Assembly: GCA_037953745.1 (NCBI GenBank)
Contig: JBAKBP010003204.1
Span: 62,001 to 126,000, forward strand
Direction of reading: 5' to 3'
Length of the DNA stretch: 64,000 nucleotides
DNA from: Lithodes maja
Taxonomy: Eukaryota > Arthropoda > Malacostraca > Decapoda > Lithodidae
Shown here: positions 1 through 10,872 of the stretch, piece by piece
Layout of the letters: every line of letters begins with the position of its first letter
Numbering within the stretch: position 1 is the stretch's first letter
Notes under the pieces: generated by a model
Seen by the model: only the letters and a program-made list of their open reading frames with translations
Database searches by the model: none
Told to the model about the DNA's origin: nothing
Translations under genes and position numbers: made by a program

Positions 1-124
1 AGAGATATTGATAATTGCCTCCCCCTGAACGGTGGGATACATCTTGGTAGATTTAGTTGTCTGTCACACACAAAGCTTTGTCAACACGTCCTTGCGGCGT
101 CCTTGGCCGATAATAGATATTTGT

Positions 125-260
125 ATATTCTAAGACGTTCGTCTAATTAGTTTGGTGATTTTAAGACCTTTCGCCCAATATATTCGCCAATATTCTAGAC
201 CTCTCGTGCCGCGCGTCGATTATACTCCGGTGATCGATATCATTTTCTACCCAGACATGT
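125..260 (+). repeat. Diverged Z-family MITE fragment
   Basis: Degenerate piece of the Z family (see the copy at 384-701). It keeps the run of phrases around TAAGACGTTCG, TTTGGTGATTTTAAGACC and CTCGTGCC in the family order. Neither terminus is recognisable. Confidence 0.5.
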
Positions 261-383
261 GTTTTTATTTATTTATTTGATTATATTTATTTATTTTTTT
301 ACCACCCACTTCTTAATTTTACAATAATGTTCGGCATCAATCGTTTAATAAAAGCAGGGAGCCAGTCCTCTTCAACGCACAGC

Positions 384-701
384 GTAAGGGGAGATCTCCA
401 CTGGAGGGATTTTTTTCTGGACCCCTTTCTCCCTCATGTTTATCCCCATTGCTTTTGAGATTTTAAGACGATCGCCCCATTAGTTTGGCGATTTATGAGA
501 AAATTCGCCCGTGCCATGTAGGCGTCATTTTTTTTTTCTTTTCTGGCGCGCGGTAGCGAGCGTGTAATTTTAGAGGAACTGGCCTTCGGCCAGGACATTT
601 TTCTACCGAAACATGTACAAATCTATCTTGAATGGCGGTCTAGAAAGTGTAATATTAAGCCTGATGGAGGTCTAGGGAACAAACTATAAACCTGCCCTTA
701 A
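384..701 (+). mobile_element. Z-family TTAA MITE, near full length
   Basis: About 320 bp. It starts GTAAGGGGAGATCTCC (first base of TTAA changed) and ends CTGCCCTTAA. The family is non-coding and recurs more than a dozen times in this window on both strands. Conserved landmarks in order are CCCCTTTCTCCCTCATG, TTTTGAGATTTTAAGACG, GCGAGCGATAGCGAGCC, a GGCCTTCGGCC hairpin, a second hairpin (ACATTTTTC / GAAAAATGT) and GATGGAGGTCTAGGGA. TTAA ends fit a piggyBac- or Kolobok-type non-autonomous element; no transposase is present to decide. Confidence 0.7.
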
Positions 702-908
702 ATTGCACACACGTGGAGAATCCTATCATAGTTACCAAACGCAATAGTCTTATCCTTCAGGAGCTCGATTCATAAAACGAAAGTATTAATAGTACAAAGT
801 AGAAAGAAAAATTGGAAGTGGAAATAGTGAATATAAATAGAGGAGAAGAATAAAGAAACGCAAGTGAAAAACAATTAAGGGATGATGGGCTATTTCTTTG
901 CTAATTTA

Positions 909-1330
909 TTCAAACCCGCTGAGCCCCAGGCAATATAATATAAATGTACACTTCAGGACCGCCAGGTTGTCAAAAAAAAGAAAATCCAGAAAACACATAA
1001 AATGGGTTAGAAATTAAGGAAAACTCACAAAAAAACGATCCCCTAGGTCATTAAGGGGTCCTACGGGGACCCGAAAGTCGGAATTAACATGGGGGAAATG
1101 GGTAGGCAAAAACATGCAAAAACAGGTTTTTCCGCGCTCACGCACACGCGGCTGGACTTTGAGGGTTTTCAACATTGGCATTGTTGCGTGGGATACTTAC
1201 GCAGTTCCCATACAAATCTGAGCCCTCTAGCTGCCATAGGACCGGAGTAATTAATCGCGACGGACCCTATGCGGCGCTGAGATTTAGCGTTACATACATT
1301 GCCGACGCACGCTGAGATCCAGTGGGTTAA
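909..1330. mobile_element. Possible TTAA MITE (family M)
   Basis: The left end reads TTCAAACCCGCTGAG and the right end, reverse-complemented, reads TTAACCCACTGGATC. The ends are imperfectly inverted and the left TTAA appears mutated. The right TTAA (1327-1330) is also the left end of the next element. There is no coding potential. Only one copy is seen here, so the boundaries are tentative. Confidence 0.4.
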
Positions 1331-1423
1331 TCTTTTTGTTATTTTTTAGTTTCCTCCCTAGATCTCCATCAAACTGTAAAAAACACCCCCTAGACCACCA
1401 TCAAGATAAATGTGTAATTTTTT

Positions 1424-1600
1424 TAATATTATTATGTTCTACTCCTAAAACCGATTAATGAAATATTACAAACACATGTGGCAGTCCGTGGATTCGAACC
1501 CAGGACGCTCACACCGAATATCAACACCTTATGCATTACACCACGAAGGCAGTTAAAGAATGGTGGACACTGCCTACGATTTATTATGCAACTTCGAATC
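1424..1600 (-). mobile_element. tRNA-derived SINE, copy 1
   Basis: On the minus strand, 1552-1479 reads as a tRNA-like head with an A-box-like TGGTGTAATGC and a perfect B box GGTTCGAATCC. It is followed by a short unrelated body containing CATGTGTTTGTAATATTTC. Near-identical units lie at 1741-1918 and 49553-49665. It is probably a pol III SINE rather than a functional tRNA, because the arms do not fold cleanly. Confidence 0.6.
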
Positions 1601-1740
1601 CTGCATATCAATCTAAGCATGTACACACATCCCAACTGCAACTCACGTAGGCTATGCATATGTGAATGGAAAGAGCAATTAATGGGGCCTTAACCACTAG
1701 GGAAGGCCTCTCGATAAATTACTCCTGAACCAATATCAAT

Positions 1741-1918
1741 TATTATGTTCTATCCAACAACCAACTCTACTCCTAAAATTGATTAATGAAATATTACAAA
1801 CACATGTGGCAGTCCGTGGATTCGAACCCAGGACACTCACACCGAATATCAACACCTTATGCATTACACCACGAAGGCAGTTAAAGAATGGTGGACATTG
1901 CCTACGATTTATTATGCA
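1741..1918 (-). mobile_element. tRNA-derived SINE, copy 2
   Basis: Near-identical to the unit at 1424-1600, including the flank AGTTAAAGAATGGTGGACA on the tRNA-head side. The pair may be a local duplication of one insertion with about 140 bp between units, since the non-SINE flank is copied as well. Confidence 0.6.
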
Positions 1919-2275
1919 GGCTCGCTATCGCTCGCCAGGAAAATAATCGACACCTAAATGGCACGGAAGGTCTTGAAATTGACAACGAAATGGGGTGAAA
2001 GGTATTAAAATCGCAAAACTAATGGGCCGAATGTCATAAAATCTGAAAATTAATGGCGCTAAACATGAGGAAGAAGGGGGACCAGAAAAACGGCCCATCT
2101 CCCCTTCAGATAAAGAGTCGAGTAAGAATGAAGAAAGACAGTAAAATGAGCGAAAAATAATAGAAGCAAAAAAAGCATAACACGAGTAAGATTATCAGGC
2201 AAGAAAGAGAAGATCCAAGCAAAAATAATAAAGATAAATAAGAGGGCAGGAAGAGGGAAACGGGAGGAATATCGA

Positions 2276-2530
2276 TACTGTTGGAATGGCTGTGGTTGTG
2301 AGTGTTGTCTGTAACCAGTATAATGTGTAAGGTGTATGGGTGGGTTAGTGTACTGTTGGAATGGCTGTGGTTGTGAGTGTTGTCTGTAACCAGTATAATG
2401 TGTGAGGTGTATGGGTGGCTTAGTGTACTGTTGGAATGGCTGTGGTTGTGAGTGTTGTCTGTAACCAGTATAATGTGTAAGGTGTATGGGTGGGTTAGTG
2501 TACTGTTGGAATGGCTGTGGTTGTGATATA
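2276..2530. repeat. 75-bp minisatellite, about 3.4 copies
   Basis: A unit starting TACTGTTGGAATGGCTG recurs at 2276, 2351, 2426 and (partial) 2501, an exact 75-bp period with single-base differences. Because 75 is divisible by three it creates long minus-strand open frames that are not genes. Confidence 0.9.
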
Positions 2531-2572
2531 GTAGAAAGAGGTAGACTAAAAAGAAAGGGTAGAAAAGTGTAA

Positions 2573-3199
2573 TTAACCCGGTAACGGCGAGGGGGGGGGG
2601 GGGGGTATTGAACCCGGTCCCCATGGGCGAGCATATAGGCTCCATTCAGGCCTATAATCGTCATTTTACGATAAATATAGTTTTTACTTATTCATATGAG
2701 CCTATTTTACCTTCACTATGAAGATAGTAACCTGTAACAACAATAAAACTAGTGAAAATATCATTTTTCTGGTCAAAATCGTGAATATAGATGGACCAGC
2801 CCATTCATGATTTATGGAGAAAATTGAGGCAACCCCTCCCTCCACGAGGCCTCAAGCCACACTGAGCCTACTCATACACACACTCTGTCATGTAACACAC
2901 CTGCTAGGCACGTAAGCACATCCTCCACACAGTTTGCTAATGTTAGCACAAAAATATACCAACGAATTAGGGAATAACAGGGAAAATAGGTGATAATTGA
3001 AGGGGGAGGGGAAAGGGAGGAAGGAGGGGATGTGGAGGAGTGATATGAGGTATAGGGAAAAAAATAAAAAAAATAAAAAAAAAATTGTTTAGTGATACTG
3101 GGGCTGTTTAAATGTATTTTTTTAGACCTCCCTCTTAAGAGCTTTGCCGCCGTCGCCCAGTAAAACCTCTTAAGAGCTTTTCCGCCATTTACGGGTTAA
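2573..3199 (+). mobile_element. A-family TTAA MITE, copy A1
   Basis: About 627 bp bounded by TTAA at 2573-2576 and 3196-3199. TIRs are CCCGGTAACGGCG on the left and CCCGTAAATGGCG on the right. Near the right end a subterminal block CTCTTAAGAGCTTT(G/T)CCGCC is present twice. It is non-coding and contains poly-G and poly-A tracts. This copy holds two unfilled TTAA sites (3108-3111 and about 3134-3137) that are occupied in other A copies. The right TTAA is shared with the next element. Confidence 0.8.
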
Positions 3200-3578
3200 A
3201 GGTGAATTACACAAAGATGAAAAAAATAGTGAGATAAGTTATTCAGCAGAATGTTAAAGGCTCTAGTAATTATACACCATTATTGGGAATATCCTTAAAT
3301 TTGCCCCTAACATATAAAATAAATTGGGTTAAGTTAAAGGTAAATTTCTGTTGCCTGACAACTATCAGAATCTATGACGTCATCACAATACTGGAAGGCG
3401 CGAAATTTGCGAGACGGTCAACTATCAGACGCCGCCAGATATAAAATTGTTGAATATTTGTTTTCTTTACTTACGTAAATTGACTTTATTATACACAAAC
3501 CTGAGCATCCTTAATATGTGTTGATGCATACACAATATACATCTTCGATGGTATGCAGCTTATGTAATTCACCTTTAA
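3196..3578. mobile_element. B-family TTAA MITE, copy B1
   Basis: 383 bp between TTAA at 3196-3199 and 3575-3578. Both ends begin AGGTGAATTAC in inverted orientation. Non-coding. It shares GATRAGTTATTCA near its left end with the much longer B copy at 43099-46003. It sits exactly at the terminal TTAA of copy A1. Confidence 0.75.
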
Positions 3579-3632
3579 AGTGTCCATAATAATCTATTGA
3601 TATAAAGGCATATTGGTGATAATAAACCCATC

Positions 3633-3965
3633 TTAATGGACTGTTTTTTTATGGCCCCCTTCTCAATCGTGTTTAGCCCCATTGGTTTTTAGATTTTTAA
3701 GACGTTCGGCCCATTAATTTGGCGATTTTAACAGTTTTAGCTCCATTTCGTTGTCAATATTAAGGCCTATTGTGCCATTAAGGTGTCCATTTTTTTCCTG
3801 GCGAGTGATAGCGAGCCTGTTATTTTAAGAGTAACCGGCCTTCGGCCGGGACATTTTTCTACCGAAAAATGTACAAATTTATCTTGAAGGAGGGTCTGGG
3901 GGGGGGGGGGGTACTTTTACAGGTTGATGGAGGTCTATACGTATAGGGAGGGAACTAAAAAATAA
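3633..3965 (+). mobile_element. Z-family MITE, diverged copy
   Basis: Carries the family landmarks in order: CCCTTCTCAATCGTGTTTAG, GGCGAGTGATAGCGAGCC, the CGGCCTTCGGCCG hairpin and the ACATTTTTCTACCGAAAAATG hairpin. A poly-G tract at about 3899-3911 replaces the usual GGGTCTAGG. Ends are approximate. Confidence 0.65.
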
Positions 3966-4282
3966 TAAAAAGATAAAACCATAAGCAAAAATATACGCCC
4001 ATTTAAGCAAGAGGAAAGGTAAAACACCATCACTATACCACATGTTTATATATACCTCTGTCAAACCTTTCTTATAACAGTGTAGATAAGGAAAAGTTAG
4101 AATATTCAGGAAATTGTAAAGAGTACCGGGACGAGAAAGTGAAAGATGGCAGTCAACTTAAAATTAACCCCTTCACCACCATGGCGTAGTTTTCATCCTA
4201 TTTTGGTTACCATTGGACGAGTTTCTTTAGTTTATAATCTACTTCTACGACTCAAATGGGTAAATACGATCTCAATAAACCC

Positions 4283-4522
4283 TCAGAAACACCTTGAGAT
4301 GGTTCGGCCATATGGAAAGTATGAGAAGCGATTGTGTACGAAAGTGAGGTGGAAGGACAGAGAGGTAGATCTACCGAGTGAGAGGTGGAAGGATGGAATT
4401 AAGAAGTATATGCGTGAAAGCAGTGCTGGATGGGAGGAGGGACGTCGACTGACTGGGAAAAGAGGTGCATGGGAGCATTTCGTTTGTGTCCACCACTTCG
4501 GAAATCACGGCATCCGGCAATA
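4283..4522 (+). pseudogene. LINE C-terminal fragment (tentative)
   Basis: An open frame ends at a stop near 4522 and reads like the extreme C-terminus of some non-LTR retrotransposon polyproteins: a MVRPYGKYEKR segment, then DLPSERWKDGIKKYM, then GWEEGRRLTGKRGAWEHF. That resembles the common arrangement of a YGHV-type motif, a PRKRW-type motif and a tryptophan-rich end. No RT motif is attached, so this is a short relic. Assignment is by pattern only. Confidence 0.3.
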
Positions 4523-4564
4523 GATAGATGGAATAAACCCTCTTCATAACTTAGGTCCTTCTGA

Positions 4565-5120
4565 AACTTTTTTTTTTTTTTTTTTTTTTCCCAACTTACT
4601 TCCTCTCGGGCATAGGCTGAGAGCCTTAACATTCACCGCTTTACAATGAACAGTGAAGCCCGTGAGGTCTTGTTCCAGTCTAGGGAGTGAGACATGTAAA
4701 GCACGTAGAGTACAACGAGCACCTGCCATCTTGCCTTCACATGAGGCACGGTGCTCACTCATGGCCCGAAACGACCCCATCTCTGAAGCCACCTCGTTCC
4801 CGTGCTTCACTGTCTCACCCCCTACACTCGGACTCTATCACTTACACACAAACAACGCCACCTGTTGAGCAGATAACTCACCAGGCATTGCACCCCTATA
4901 GCATATTTTGAATATGGGAATATTCATACAGTGCTATTTAATCAGGGAACAATGAGGGTATTTTATTGACGTTTCGGTGGGTTTGTGGTAATGCACTGAT
5001 ACTCTAGGTACAGCACAAATTCCATCCCAATAATATCTTCCCATTGATACATCGGGATTTGAACCCGGGACCTTTGGATTACCAGGCCAGTGGCAAGACC
5101 ACTCCACCACACCTCCCCTG
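4565..5120 (-). mobile_element. Long tRNA-derived SINE with poly(A), copy 1
   Basis: On the minus strand a tRNA-like head (about 5120-5045) has A box TGGTGGAGTGG and B box GGTTCAAATCC. A body of about 450 bp (TATTATTGGGATGGAATTTG, CACTCCCTAGACTGGAACAA) and a terminal poly(A) follow, seen as the poly(T) at 4568-4589. A second copy lies on the plus strand at 32566-33030. The anticodon loop reads CTGGTAA, which suggests a Thr(GGT)-like ancestor. Confidence 0.75.
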
Positions 5121-5332
5121 CATGAAATAATCTAATTTTAGCCAGAATCAAAGGTAAAAAAGTGTCATGGTGATGAAGGGTTAATATATAAAACGGAGTA
5201 AAATCCTTCTTGGCTTGTGTGTTTGTTTTTCAACCTTGCAATATGATACGGAGGACGTCTTTATCATTTATATTCGGCAAACAATAATCGATTTCGTGAA
5301 TATGGGTGACAGTGAAGAGGTGTTAAGGGGAG

Positions 5333-5648
5333 ATATCCACTTGAGGGATTTTTTTCTTGACCCCTTTCTCCCTCATGTTTAGCCCCATTGCTTTTGATAT
5401 TATAAAACGTTTGCCCCATTAGTTTAGCAATTTTAAGAACTTTTACCCCATATTAAGACCTTTCGTGCCATTCAGGTGTCGATTTTATCCTGGCGAGCGA
5501 TAGCGAGCCTGTAATTTAAGAGGAACCGGCCTTTGGCCAGGACATTTTTCTACCGAAAAATGTACAAATTTATCTTGAAAGGGACTCAAGGGGGTGTAAT
5601 TTTAAGCTTGATGGAGGTCTAGGGAACAAACTAAATACCTCCTCTTAA
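5333..5648 (+). mobile_element. Z-family TTAA MITE, full length
   Basis: 316 bp bounded by TTAA at 5333-5336 and 5645-5648. The left end is GGGGAGATATCCACTTGAGG and the right end, inverted, GAGGAGGTATTTAGTTTG. All family landmarks including both central hairpins are present. Confidence 0.8.
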
Positions 5649-5984
5649 ACTATCTCGAGTAACACCTGCAGTACAATGATGCCTTGGTATCTAGTTATTT
5701 GGCTAACACTATAGGGTTTTGCTATTATGTATTTATTTATTTATTTATATATATTTATTAATATATTTACTGACGGTATATTGTCATGTCTCCATTTTGT
5801 TTACTCAGCGATTACGAAGATTTTGTAGTGAAATATGTTCTTAAAGCTTGGTATTAGTATGAAGCAGAGACATGTATCGTATGTATCGAAAAATCAACTG
5901 CTAAAGGATTAAAGTTTCCGCCAGGTGAATACAAATCAACAATACACTTATTAATGGACTCTTGCAGTCGAAGGGCTCTCTCAG

Positions 5985-6312
5985 TTTGCAAGATGGAGAG
6001 CACATACTTAGCATGATTACTAAGGGGGTGACATATTAGGTTTTCAAGATGGAGAGCCCAAACTTGGCATGCATACTAAGGGGGTGCCAAAATAAATTTT
6101 AAGCAAAACATATTCTTTTCCCCTCACCCCCGGCGGAGGGGGAAGCCCCCCATAACTCCTTCAGTTTTCAAGATGGAGAGCCCATACTTGGCATGCATAA
6201 TAAAGGGGTGCTAGAATAAGTTTTAAGCAAACAGTAATTTGTCCCCTCACCTGCAAGGTGGAGCCCAACTCCCTCAAATTTCAAGATGGAGAGCCCGTAC
6301 TTGGCATGCATA
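5985..6312. repeat. Diverged tandem repeat, four partial units
   Basis: The phrase CAAGATGGAGAGC...ACTTGGCATGCAT recurs at about 5988, 6045, 6169 and 6282, usually followed by a TAAGGGGGTGC-like segment. Spacings are 57, 124 and 113 bp, so units vary. It is non-coding and of unknown nature. Confidence 0.7.
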
Positions 6313-6343
6313 GGTCTGGTTGAGTTAGATCTATTATTATTTC

Positions 6344-6422
6344 TAGTATATATATATATATATACATATAAATACATATACATATACATATATATATATA
6401 TATATACAGAGAGAGAGAGAGC
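6344..6422. repeat. (TA)n / (GA)n microsatellite
   Basis: An alternating TATATACATA tract running into GAGAGAGAGA, lying just upstream of the truncated LINE. Confidence 0.9.
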
Positions 6423-6544
6423 AGAGTATTAATATGGACTGGAGGGGAAGAGATATCCGTAAAGTTAGTTAATATGGACGGATTCCTAGGCCAGCAGGAA
6501 GTGAACCAGTGTTTGTAGCCAACCCTCACCCTTCTGAACGTCGA

Positions 6545-9406
6545 CGCATCTTTTGTGCTAATAAAGAATAATAAAGGTACAAAAATAATACTTGCATTAA
6601 TATACAGACCTCCAGCTCAATCAGTGCAAACTGACCGAGAAATTTACGAACAAATTGCAGATGTAAGTAACTCACAAGATACCGTAATTTTTGGCGACTT
6701 TAATTTACCTGTGACCAAGTGGGGCGATACTCTTACTTCGCACTCCGGACATGACTTGTATACGAACTTGCAAGAGAGTTCGCTTTATCAATTTGTTCGA
6801 ACGCCAACCCGTGGTAATAACGTTCTTGACATTGTACTTGCAACAAAAGAAGAATTAATAGAGAATTTGAATGTTGGTGATGAATTCAGTAACAGCGACC
6901 ATCGTACGATAACTTTCACTTTAAAGTTTACTAGTAACGAACCAAATAGTAGCATCGAAAAAGTCCCTAATTTCAAGAAAGCAAACTTCCATAAACTTAG
7001 AGCTATGTTTAAAGAAACTGACTGGAGCTTTTTAATTCACAATAACGACATAAATACATCTTGGAAGTTATTCGAAGCCACTTACCTAAAAGCAGTGCAA
7101 GACTGCATACCATCGAAAATACGGCGTCCAGGCCATAATAATAAGCCCAAATGGTGGAATAAAGATATTTCAAACTGCCTGCTTGCTAAAAAAAATTGCT
7201 AATGATAGATTAAAATCCTCACAAAATGACGAAGAACGGCTGAAATTTGTAGAGCTACGACGCAAAGCCAAAAAGTTAATTAAGCAAAGTAAAAAGACCT
7301 TAGAGTTACATATTGCGAATCAAAGTAAAACAAACCCGAAAGAATTCTATAGTTATATCAGAAAGAAAAAAGTAGTTACTTCAACTGTTGGACCGTTAGT
7401 CGATGAAAATGGAGAATACACCAAAGACGAAGTACAAATGAGTAATGCCCTCAATACCTTCTTTGCATCAGTTTTTACAACAGAAGACCTCAGTGATATC
7501 CCTACACCATCGCCGATTCAGATTGATAATTCAGATGTTCTAAGCAATATCACCGTTACAAAGAGAGAAGTATTGAATTGTTTAGATAAACTCAAGGTAA
7601 ATAAAACGCCTGGACCTGATACAATCTCGCCTAGAGTTCTAAAGGAAGCTAAGGATGAGCTCTCCAAACCACTGACATTACTATTCAATAAATCCTTGCA
7701 GTCTGGAACTATGCCCGATCAGTGGAAGCTAGCCAACGTAACACCGATATTTAAAAAAAGGCAGCAAATCCCTACCCAGTAACTATCGTCCAATTAGCTT
7801 AACCTAAGTTGTATGTAAAATGCTAGAAACGGTCATACGAGGCAGACTCGTAAATCACTTAGAGGAAAATAACATACTTAAAGATACTCAACACGGCTTT
7901 CGTAAAAAACGTTCCTGTTTAACAAACCTCTTAGACTTCTTCCACGATATCCTCAACCTCTACGATGAGAGTAAAGCTGTAGATATTATATACCTTGATT
8001 TTCTAAAGGCCTTTGACAAAGTTCCCCACAAACGTTTACTGCTAAAACTAAAAGCGCATGGAATACAAGACGGTGTGTTGAAATGGATAGAAAATTGGCT
8101 CAGCGACAGAAAGCAAAGAGTAGTCATAAACGGTAAGGCATCTAAATGGACCAATGTAAGTAGCGGGGTACCCCAGGGATCGGTACTAGGACCAATTATC
8201 TTTCTAATTTACATCAACGACATAGATGAGGGTCTCACCTGTACAATCTCAAAATTTGCTGACGATACAAAAATTGCAAATAGCGTACTTTCAAAAGAAC
8301 AAGTTGAAGATATGCAACACAATCTAGATAAATTGTCATGTTGGGCCCAAATTTGGCAAATGAGTTTCAATGCGGATAAATGTAAAGTACTACATATCGG
8401 ATACCTAAATGAGAAAGCAAACTATTCGATGAATGGTACTCAGCTTAAGAATGAAAACAGAGACACCGATCTGGGAGTAACAATATCGAGTAACCTAAAA
8501 CCGAGTCAACAATGTTCAGAAGTTGTTAAGAAGGCAAACAAAATAATTGGCTTTATAGGCAGGTCATTTGAGCATAAATCCAAAGAAGTTATCCTAACCC
8601 TTTACAATTCCTTAGTCCGCCCTCTTCTGGAATACTGCGTTCAATCCTGGTGCCCTTATTACCAAAAAGATATAAACAAGCTAGAACGAGTTCAACGTAG
8701 AGTTACCAAAATGATACCTAGCCTAAAGAACAAACCATACGAAGAGCGTCTTAGAGAATTAAATCTATTTCCTTTAACCCAGCGCAGATTAATAGGTGAC
8801 TTAATTCAAGTGTTCAAAATCATCAAAGGCATCGACAATATGAACTGTAGTAAGTACTTCACTATCGACCAATCTAATTACACGCGGGGAAACGGTTGCA
8901 AAATTATTGGTAAATCTTTTAACTCACACGAATCTAAGAATTTCTTCTTCAATCGAGTTGTCAACTTGTGGAATGGGCTTCCCCGAAACGTTATAGACTG
9001 CATCACCGTTGATTCATTTAAACTCCGCCTAGACAAATATCTCGCATCAAACCCGCGACTGACTGCGTTTGTAAATGAATAACTTTATTTTATCCCCCCT
9101 CAGTTACTAACCCATCTGTCCCCTACTAACTTCCTAATCCTGCCACGGACATTAGTTCCAGGGCAGTAATTCCCTTTCCAATGTTCCCTTACCCACTCTA
9201 AACCACTGTTTGGACACTTGATCCTCAGTGTTTTGGAGGACAAGCAACCTAGAAGGGTCACTAGATCTGTTGTTGCTTGATTTTCTTTGTACTCCCTTCT
9301 CTCTCTCTCTCACACACACACTCACTCTCACACACTCTCACTCTCACACATTCACTCTCACTCACTCACTCCTCTTACTCCTCTCTCTCTCTCTCTCTCT
9401 CTCTTA
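6545..9406 (+). mobile_element. 5'-truncated LINE (local family LINE-1a)
   Basis: Comprises the broken ORF2 plus a 3' UTR (9083-9295) and a (CT)n/(CA)n tail (9296-9406). The 3' UTR reappears inverted at 10870-11160 and 46848-47312, including CCTAATCCTGCC and CAATGTTCCCTTACC, so the extent is supported by three copies. Two of them adjoin a (CT)n tract at the same place, suggesting the tract is the element's 3' tail. Confidence 0.75.
6555..9082 (+). pseudogene. CR1/Jockey-like LINE ORF2 (endonuclease + RT), broken
   Basis: Encodes the second half of an APE-type endonuclease, then a reverse transcriptase. It would nick target DNA and copy its own RNA by target-primed reverse transcription. Seen in order: LIYRPP, FGDFNLPVTKWGD and NSDHRTI of the endonuclease (6600-6910); KVNKTPGPDTISPRVLKE (about 7590-7660); the fingers/palm block HGFRKKRSCLTNLLDFF; IYLDFLKAFDKVPH; GVPQGSVLGPIIFLIYIND; the catalytic FADDTK (about 8260); and a C-terminal FNRVVNLWNGLPRNVI (about 8950). 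It is 5'-truncated, with the endonuclease N-terminus missing. It is broken by a frameshift in the A run near 7190, a second in the A run near 7753 and a TAA stop at 7805-7807. Clade assignment is by motif memory. Confidence 0.85.
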
Positions 9407-9544
9407 TCATGAACTTTGTTGTTTTCTGCATACATGTAGTGTCTTCATGATACTAATTTTATGTACAATTAACATGTATTTATATTTATATACATAGCCT
9501 ATACCAAATCGATAGGAGATAACTGTTATATACATAATTCAGTA

Positions 9545-9860
9545 ATGCCGCGATTTATCACCTCCACCAACGAACTTGGACGGAGGTCACGTTTTCGCCT
9601 CCGTTTGTGTTTGTTTGATTATTTGTCTGTGAACAAGATAATATTATCACAAAGTTACGAACCAATTTTCACGACATTTGGTAGGCAGATAGGATATGCG
9701 CCAAGGAAAGAAGTGATTCAATTTAGGAATCGATCCGGATCATATCCTAGAACACAGATAAAAAAAAAAACTGTAGGCCTATGATATTAATTCAATGGTG
9801 AAGAACCAGCCAGGGTAGGCAAAAGGTATGCGCTCCACTGAGTGCCCCTCTAGTTTGTAA
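9545..9860 (+). repeat. Dispersed repeat F, copy F1
   Basis: Runs from CACCTCCACCAACGAACTTG through GGTAGGCAGATAGGATATGC to GGTATGCGCTCCACTGAGTG and CTCTAGTTTGTAAA. Other copies are at 39228-39520 and, split, at 42855-46640. Repeats ending GGAGGTATGCGCTCT.. recur across many invertebrate genomes (from memory). No coding function is evident. Confidence 0.65.
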
Positions 9861-10457
9861 ATATATTTTAATCCCATGATAAACATTGTTATATGTCTAT
9901 CATGTTATCAAGAGGCCCAGGCCCTATTGTGTGCCTATGAAATGTTTTAGTTACTGCATAATAAATATACCACATACAACAATATATCTCATATACAAAC
10001 ATTTATTTCAATTTTTAAGTGCCTATCTATAATTTCCTTCGTGTGATATTCAAAGCCCGTAGGGTGAGGGGTAAATCATCGCTAACTTTCTTATCTGTAA
10101 GGGAACTAGAAAGACGAGGAGAGAGATATCCACTTTGTTATCCTTTTCGTCCACTGTGCTGTACTAAATACTACCTACCTTGTTTATATCCAAAGATCTG
10201 CGTCCTCAGTGTACGGTATCTAAGGTGGCAAAAATATGTGTGTGATAACCCGGGTTCGAATCCCGGTGGATCATATATACTTTAATTAATTTCATTGGGG
10301 GTGTGGTGGTGAGATTAATAAAAATAATAATATAATTTTAAGAAATAAAATCTCTACCAGTATATATTTAAAGCCGGACTAAAAGGGACCGCAAGGTTTG
10401 TGCAGTCGTGAATATGTGTACCTACCTCACTCTCACTCACTCTCTTGCTCATATACA

Positions 10458-10466
<9 letters not shown>

Positions 10467-10518
<52 letters not shown>

Positions 10519-10520
10519 TG
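10467..10520. repeat. (AT)n microsatellite
   Basis: An unbroken AT dinucleotide run of about 54 bp. Confidence 0.95.
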
Positions 10521-10656
10521 TACATACTGTATGTATTGCTTTTTGTAAATCACTATGTATCTTTATTTATATCATTTCTCCCAAAGCGATACCGGTAGCT
10601 TTAATTAATGTTCTATATTCGATTCTAACACTAACTCACCCTCACCCTCACACACA

Positions 10657-10659
<3 letters not shown>

Positions 10660-10742
<83 letters not shown>

Positions 10743-10807
10743 GCAGTTAGGCAAAGTTTTTATCCTTCATCCATCACACATCAGAAGACTAATTTACTTG
10801 CTGTGGC

Positions 10808-10870
<63 letters not shown>
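10660..10870. repeat. (CT)n and (GA)n microsatellites
   Basis: (CT)n at 10660-10737 and (GA)n at 10809-10870 are separated by about 70 bp of unique sequence. Together they could form a long imperfect hairpin. The (GA)n abuts the inverted LINE fragment that follows, where it occupies the position of that LINE's 3' tail. Confidence 0.9.

Positions 10871-10872
<2 letters not shown>

Larger units (their letters stand above)
1327..2108 (-). mobile_element. Z-family MITE split by tandem SINEs
   Basis: Minus-strand Z copy. Its 3' part lies at about 1327-1423 (TTTTAGTTTCCTCCCTAG, then ACACCCCCTAGACC) and its 5' part resumes at about 1913 with GGCTCGCTATCGCTCGCC and runs to CATCTCCCCTTCA at 2108. The block 1424-1912 between them is two tRNA-derived SINE units, so the SINEs arrived after the MITE. 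Confidence 0.7.
4164..5184. mobile_element. TTAA element (family D) holding a SINE
   Basis: 1021 bp between TTAA at 4164-4167 and 5181-5184. The left TIR reads CCCCTTCACCACCATGGC and the right, inverted, CCCTTCATCACCATGAC. Inside are a LINE-like coding scrap (4283-4522) and a complete minus-strand SINE (4565-5120). The element itself encodes nothing recognisable. Confidence 0.65.

Noticed and set aside
2059..2664. A 201-codon minus-strand frame with tandem HSQPQPFQQY-like repeats
   Set aside because: Produced by the 75-bp minisatellite (divisible by three) and open in two frames; flanks belong to MITEs.
4146..4523. A possible host gene across 4146-4523
   Set aside because: Its first part is the TIR of a TTAA element and the rest resembles a LINE C-terminal scrap.
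10240..10275. A perfect B-box-like ACCCGGGTTCGAATCCCGGT suggesting a tRNA or SINE
   Set aside because: No A box, D arm or anticodon arm at the right distance upstream and no second copy in the window; only a T-arm-like hairpin is supported.
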